A stretch of DNA of 8,065 bases. It comes from VGLO01 sp964599285 (lineage in GTDB: Bacteria > Patescibacteriota > Minisyncoccia > Minisyncoccales > Staskawiczbacteraceae). Below, one piece after another: positions 5,337 to 8,065 of this stretch (position 1 is the first letter of the stretch; every line of letters starts with the position of its first letter). The DNA lies in contig CAZREI010000020.1 of assembly GCA_964599285.1 (NCBI GenBank), positions 1 to 8,065 of the forward strand, in the 5' to 3' direction. A program made the position numbers and the translations under genes. The notes under the pieces are model-generated. The model had not been told where the DNA came from and did no database searches. It was given only the letters and a program-made list of their open reading frames with translations.

Positions 5337-5603
5337 ATGGAAGAAAATTTAGTAAAAAAAGTGAATATTGGGGAAATAGTCAGCCGGGGAAAGAAAATAT
5401 ATGAAAGGATTAAGTCTAAATATCAGCCTAAGAAAAATGGTAAGTTTTTAGCTATAGAAGTAGATAGTGGAGATGTTTTTTTAGCTAACTCAAGTGTTGA
5501 GGCCGTAGAAGCAGCAAAGAACAAATATCCTGACAAGGTTTTTTTTGTAGTGAAAATTGGATTTTCGGCAAATGAAATTTTATCAAGATTGGCAAAGGCA
5601 TGA
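5337..5603 (+). CDS. DUF5678-like small protein, partner of the downstream aspartic protease
   Basis: An 88-residue protein. The N-terminal part (1-28) is a charged helix. The central part (29-75) contains NGKFLAIEVDSGDVFLA, a helix EAVEAAKNKYPDK, and the closing strand VFFVVKIGF. The order strand-strand-helix-strand with a conserved 'GKxxAIdxxSGdvfxgdsxxEAxxxAxxkyPdxxfyxxxiG' pattern resembles DUF5678; the domain name is recalled, not searched. Its function is unknown. Its stop overlaps the start of the aspartic protease gene by 4 nt (ATGA), showing tight coupling. The gene is AT-rich (about one third GC in sampled stretches, against about one half or more in hppA), which suggests acquisition. 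Confidence 0.7.
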   Translation: MEENLVKKVNIGEIVSRGKKIYERIKSKYQPKKNGKFLAIEVDSGDVFLANSSVEAVEAAKNKYPDKVFFVVKIGFSANEILSRLAKA

Positions 5604-5962
5604 TTCATGGTGGAATTTATAACAATAGACCCTTGATACCATTAAGTGTAGGCTGGAAATTAAAAGCTCAAGAAATTACTGCGCTCATTGATACGGGTTT
5701 TACTGGAGAATTAAAAATATCTTCAAAAGAAGCTATGGAACTAGGGATTGAAACTACACACACGGAATTGGTGACTTTAGCTAATGAGAGTACTGTGGGC
5801 ATGCCTGTAGGGTTGGCCCAGGTTTCTATGGAAGGGATTCAGAGCACGGTAGAAGTTTTAATTAGCGATGGAATGCCTATTATTGGAGTTGGTTTATTAA
5901 AAAAATTTGGTTATATATTAAGTATTAATTTTCCGGCAAATATTGTTTCCTTGAAGAAATAG
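5600..5962 (+). CDS. Retropepsin-like (clan AA) aspartic protease
   Basis: A 120-residue single-domain protein with the retropepsin-type active-site motif ALIDTGFTGELKIS (catalytic Asp31 of D-T-G, residues 31-33), followed by a helix (KEAMELGI) and the hydrophobic-hydrophobic-G element PIIGVGLLKKFG (93-104) typical of the second half of the fold. One D-T-G per chain implies an active homodimer, as in retroviral proteases. There is no signal peptide, so it is probably cytoplasmic. It begins inside the last codons of the DUF5678-like gene (ATGA overlap), so the two are made together. The natural substrate is unknown; the partner protein is an obvious candidate substrate or regulator, by inference only. 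It is AT-rich like its partner. Confidence 0.85.
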   Translation: MIHGGIYNNRPLIPLSVGWKLKAQEITALIDTGFTGELKISSKEAMELGIETTHTELVTLANESTVGMPVGLAQVSMEGIQSTVEVLISDGMPIIGVGLLKKFGYILSINFPANIVSLKK

Positions 5963-5982
5963 CGAGTTATTGGTATTACTAC

Positions 5983-6008
5983 CTCAGTTATGTCTGAGTT
6001 TTAATTTT
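5983..6008 (+). terminator. Weak intrinsic terminator after the protease gene
   Basis: Arms CTCAG (5983-5987) and CTGAG (5994-5998) with a 6-nt loop are followed by a T-rich run (5999-6008, interrupted by AA). It lies between the accessory pair and tig. The short stem makes it a weak terminator. A competing GGTA/TACC pair is at 5972-5975 and 5980-5983. Confidence 0.5.
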
Positions 6009-6010
6009 AT

Positions 6011-7282
6011 ATGAAAACAGAAATTAATCACCTACCAAAATCGGAAGTTCAAATCAATTTTGAGTTGACTGCTGAAGAATTTCAAAAATATTTTCAGCAG
6101 GCTTTGGAGCATTTAAAAGGCCGCGTGAAGATGGATGGGTTCAGGCAGGGAAAAGTGCCGGCAGCCATGGCTGAGGAAAAAATCGGCAAGGAAAATTTGC
6201 TGATGGAGGCAGGCGATTTGGCGGTAAAAGCGGTGTATCCAACATTCGCAAAGGAAAATAATTTAGAACCGGTTGGCCAGCCCGAAGTGCAAATTACTAA
6301 AATTGCTAAAGGCAGTGAGTTTTTGTTTACGGTCAAAGTGGCATTATTGCCCGACATTGAGTTGCCAGATTACAAAGAAATTGCCGGCAAAATAAAGAGC
6401 AGTGAAGTTTCGGTTAGTGACAAGGAAATTGAAGAAACCATTGAGTATTTGCGAAAGTCGCGCGCCACATTTACCGATAAAACCGATGGCGCCGCCAAAA
6501 AAGATTATGTAAAAATTGCTTACCAAAACCCCGATATTAATGGCGGAAAAGAAATAAACGACATGTTTATTTTGGGAGACGCGCAGTTTTTGCCGGACTT
6601 TGAAGAAAACCTGGTGGGCATGAAAAGGGGAGACCAAAAAGAATTTACCGCAACATTTCCGCAAAACGCGCCTGCTCACTTAGCTGGGAAAGAGGGAAAT
6701 TTCAAGGTCAAAATGCTGGCGGTGCAAACCATGGAGCTGCCCGAAATTAATGACGAATTTGCCAAGGGGCTCGGAGCCTTTGATAGCTTGGTTGCGCTGA
6801 AAGAAAATTTAAAGGAGGGCATTGGCTTGGAGAAAAAAGAAACCGAAAAGCAGCGGGCGCGCGGCCAAATTCTGGAAAAAATTTCAGACAAAATTAAATT
6901 CGACATACCCGAAAAAATGGTGGAGTATGAAAAAGATCGTTTGTTTGAAGATTTAAAAAATCAGGTTACGAGCCGGTTTGGTATTTCGTTTGAGGAGTAT
7001 TTGCAATCGGTTAAAAAAACCGAAGATCAAGTCAAGGAAAATTTTGCCAAAGAAGCCGAAAAACGGATTAAGAACTTTTTGGTTTTGCGCCAAATTGGCA
7101 AAGCTGAACGTATTGAAGTAAGCCAGCAAGAGTTGGATGAAGACCTGCAAAAATTAGTCAAAAACTACAGCCCGGAGCAAATGAAAAAAATTGACATCGA
7201 GCAGTTAAAAGAGTATAGTAAAGGTGCAATCTATAACGAAAAAGTTTTTCAATTCCTTGAAAAACTTTCAAATCCCAAATAA
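6011..7282 (+). CDS. tig: Trigger factor, ribosome-associated chaperone
   Basis: A 423-residue trigger factor that binds near the ribosomal exit tunnel and shelters nascent chains. The N-terminal ribosome-binding domain (about 1-120) holds the signature GFRQGKVP (43-50), equivalent to the G-F-R-x-G-K-x-P loop that docks on ribosomal protein L23. A FKBP-like prolyl isomerase domain follows at about 163-243 (DYVKIAYQ...FLPDFEENLVGMKRGDQKEFTATFP). The long helical C-terminal chaperone domain runs from about 244 to 423. Length is close to the usual 420-450. ATG 6011 gives the typical beginning, with the N-terminal strand KSEVQINFELTAEEF. There is no Shine-Dalgarno motif. It is followed by clpP, the order also found in other bacteria. 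The stop codon is part of a heptamer repeat unit. Confidence 0.95.
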   Translation: MKTEINHLPKSEVQINFELTAEEFQKYFQQALEHLKGRVKMDGFRQGKVPAAMAEEKIGKENLLMEAGDLAVKAVYPTFAKENNLEPVGQPEVQITKIAKGSEFLFTVKVALLPDIELPDYKEIAGKIKSSEVSVSDKEIEETIEYLRKSRATFTDKTDGAAKKDYVKIAYQNPDINGGKEINDMFILGDAQFLPDFEENLVGMKRGDQKEFTATFPQNAPAHLAGKEGNFKVKMLAVQTMELPEINDEFAKGLGAFDSLVALKENLKEGIGLEKKETEKQRARGQILEKISDKIKFDIPEKMVEYEKDRLFEDLKNQVTSRFGISFEEYLQSVKKTEDQVKENFAKEAEKRIKNFLVLRQIGKAERIEVSQQELDEDLQKLVKNYSPEQMKKIDIEQLKEYSKGAIYNEKVFQFLEKLSNPK

Positions 7283-7370
7283 CAAATTACAAATCACAAA
7301 CATATTTTGAATCTTATTTTATAAACATTCAGATATTGTTTGCAATTTGTATATTGTGGTTTGGAATTTT
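7269..7370. repeat. Heptamer array with inverted halves between tig and clpP
   Basis: The left half (7269-7303) is five gap-free units, each starting CAAA: CAAATCC, CAAATAA, CAAATTA, CAAATCA, CAAACAT. The tig stop TAA is the end of the second unit. The right half (7336-7370) has units ending in TTTG or close to it: TTGTTTG, CAATTTG, TATATTG, TGGTTTG, GAATTTT. The halves pair imperfectly (for example 7297-7301 with 7338-7342, and 7288-7294 with 7345-7351), with about 30 nt between them. The architecture is the same as at 897-983 and 2330-2420. Confidence 0.75.
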
Positions 7371-7378
7371 GCAATCAA

Positions 7379-7963
7379 TTGCCAATCGTTCCAACAATAA
7401 TAGAAAAATCACAACGCGGTGAGCGCGTATACGACATATTTTCAAGGCTTTTAGAAGAGCGTATTATTTTTTTGGCCGGACCAATTACGGACATGAATGC
7501 CAATGTCATCATTGCCCAAATGCTGTACTTGGTTTCCAAGGATCCAAAAAGAGATATCAAGCTTTACATCAATAGCCCTGGAGGTTCGGTTACGGCGGGA
7601 CTTGCCATTTACGATACCATGCAGTATCTTAAGTGCCCCGTCTCAACTATTTGCATCGGTTTGACAGCTTCTATGGCGGCAATTATTTTAGCGGCGGGAA
7701 CCAAAGGCAAGCGATTTGCCCTTCCCAATGCCGAAATATTATTGCACCAGGTCATGGGCGGCGCCCAAGGCCAGGCCACGGAAATTGAAATCACGGCCAA
7801 GCAAATTGTGAAAATCAAGGCGTCCCTTAACCAGATTTTGTCCAAGCATACCGGAAAATCCATAGAAACGGTGGAAAAAGACACCGACCGCGATTTTTAC
7901 ATGACCGCCGACGAAGCCAAAGCTTATGGCCTGATTGATGAAGTGATCGGAGCCACCAAGTAA
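7379..7963 (+). CDS. clpP: ATP-dependent Clp protease proteolytic subunit ClpP
   Basis: A serine protease subunit that forms the two-ring tetradecameric chamber and degrades proteins fed by a Clp ATPase. With the TTG start at 7379 the protein has 194 residues and begins MPIVPTIIEKSQRGERVYDIFSRLL, matching the mature ClpP N-terminus. The catalytic triad is intact: Ser98 in LTASMAA, His123 in LLHQVMGG, Asp172 in DTDRDFYM. Spacings of 25 and 49 residues equal those of E. coli. The oligomer-forming handle region GGAQGQATEIEI is present. The Gln usual before the Ser motif (G-Q-A-A-S-M) is replaced, giving G-L-T-A-S-M. Frame-open TTG codons at 7340 and 7361 would translate the heptamer array and are less likely. 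It is followed by a strong terminator, so a clpX gene, if linked, is transcribed separately. Confidence 0.95.
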   Translation: MPIVPTIIEKSQRGERVYDIFSRLLEERIIFLAGPITDMNANVIIAQMLYLVSKDPKRDIKLYINSPGGSVTAGLAIYDTMQYLKCPVSTICIGLTASMAAIILAAGTKGKRFALPNAEILLHQVMGGAQGQATEIEITAKQIVKIKASLNQILSKHTGKSIETVEKDTDRDFYMTADEAKAYGLIDEVIGATK

Positions 7964-7996
7964 CCAAGGGCTTTGCAAAATTTGTCATATATAAGC

Positions 7997-8023
7997 AACT
8001 CACCATGTTGGATGAGTTTTTTT
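7997..8023 (+). terminator. Intrinsic terminator of the tig-clpP unit
   Basis: Arms AACTCA (7997-8002) and TGAGTT (8013-8018), plus CCA/TGG pairs inside with one bulged A (8012), are followed by a run of T to 8023. It lies 33 nt after the clpP stop. Confidence 0.85.
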
Positions 8024-8065
8024 GTTTGGCAGAATTAAAAATATATTAATAATGCTGCCAAACAA
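8022..8065. repeat. Perfect 11-bp inverted repeat at the window end
   Basis: TTGTTTGGCAG (8022-8032) and CTGCCAAACAA (8055-8065) are exact complements around a 22-nt AT-only loop except for its last G. It starts within the terminator T tract and may extend beyond the window. Confidence 0.7.
8026..8053 (+). promoter_or_regulatory. Candidate promoter for the next gene
   Basis: TTGGCA (8026-8031), a 16-nt spacer, and AATAAT (8048-8053), each one mismatch from consensus. It lies just after the clpP terminator. The -35 is within the left arm of the palindrome, and the right arm covers the expected start site. Confidence 0.4.

Noticed and set aside
7340..7378. N-terminal extension of ClpP from TTG 7340 or 7361
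   Set aside because: These codons lie in the right half of the heptamer array; TTG 7379 gives the normal length and catalytic residue numbering.

Overview
The window looks like a piece of a Patescibacteria / candidate phyla radiation (Parcubacteria-like) chromosome. This is an inference from small compact genes, NusA, trigger factor and ClpP sequences of that style, almost no Shine-Dalgarno sequences, alternative GTG/TTG starts, small proteins typical of those genomes, and short dispersed palindromes inside coding sequence. No database search was possible. Every protein gene I accept is on the + strand.

Layout. 1-436: 3' part of a YraN-family (UPF0102) nuclease-like gene that carries two different palindromic insertions on either side of its first catalytic motif. 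476-787: small unknown membrane protein rich in histidine. 788-1001: leader region of nusA with a good sigma70-type promoter, a terminator-like hairpin, an AT-rich heptamer array and a hairpin at the start codon. 1002-2324: nusA, whose charged tail contains two further palindromic repeats read in frame. 2330-2420: a 13-unit heptamer array that folds on itself, ending in a T tract against the start of hppA. 2431-4425: membrane-bound pyrophosphatase, with the K+-independent H+-pump signature. 4425-4832: SET-domain protein coupled to it by a 1-nt overlap. 4844-5065: small coiled-coil protein. 5110-5317: small antitoxin-like gene broken by a 4-bp tandem duplication. 5337-5962: a coupled pair, DUF5678-like protein plus retropepsin-like aspartic protease. 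6011-7282 and 7379-7963: tig and clpP, the conserved chaperone/protease pair, ended by a strong intrinsic terminator. The last 44 bases are a perfect-armed palindrome containing a candidate promoter.

Core functions are transcription elongation/termination (NusA), membrane energetics (PPase) and protein folding and turnover (trigger factor, ClpP). Between hppA and tig sits a block of accessory small genes, parts of which are clearly more AT-rich than the core genes.

The most unusual signal is not a gene. Several gene junctions carry arrays of 7-nt units whose orientation flips in the middle, so each array folds into a long hairpin. The unit sequence differs from junction to junction, but the 7-nt period and the flip are kept. 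Separately, yraN contains a 65-nt element that folds as a perfect three-way junction with no unpaired base at the junction.
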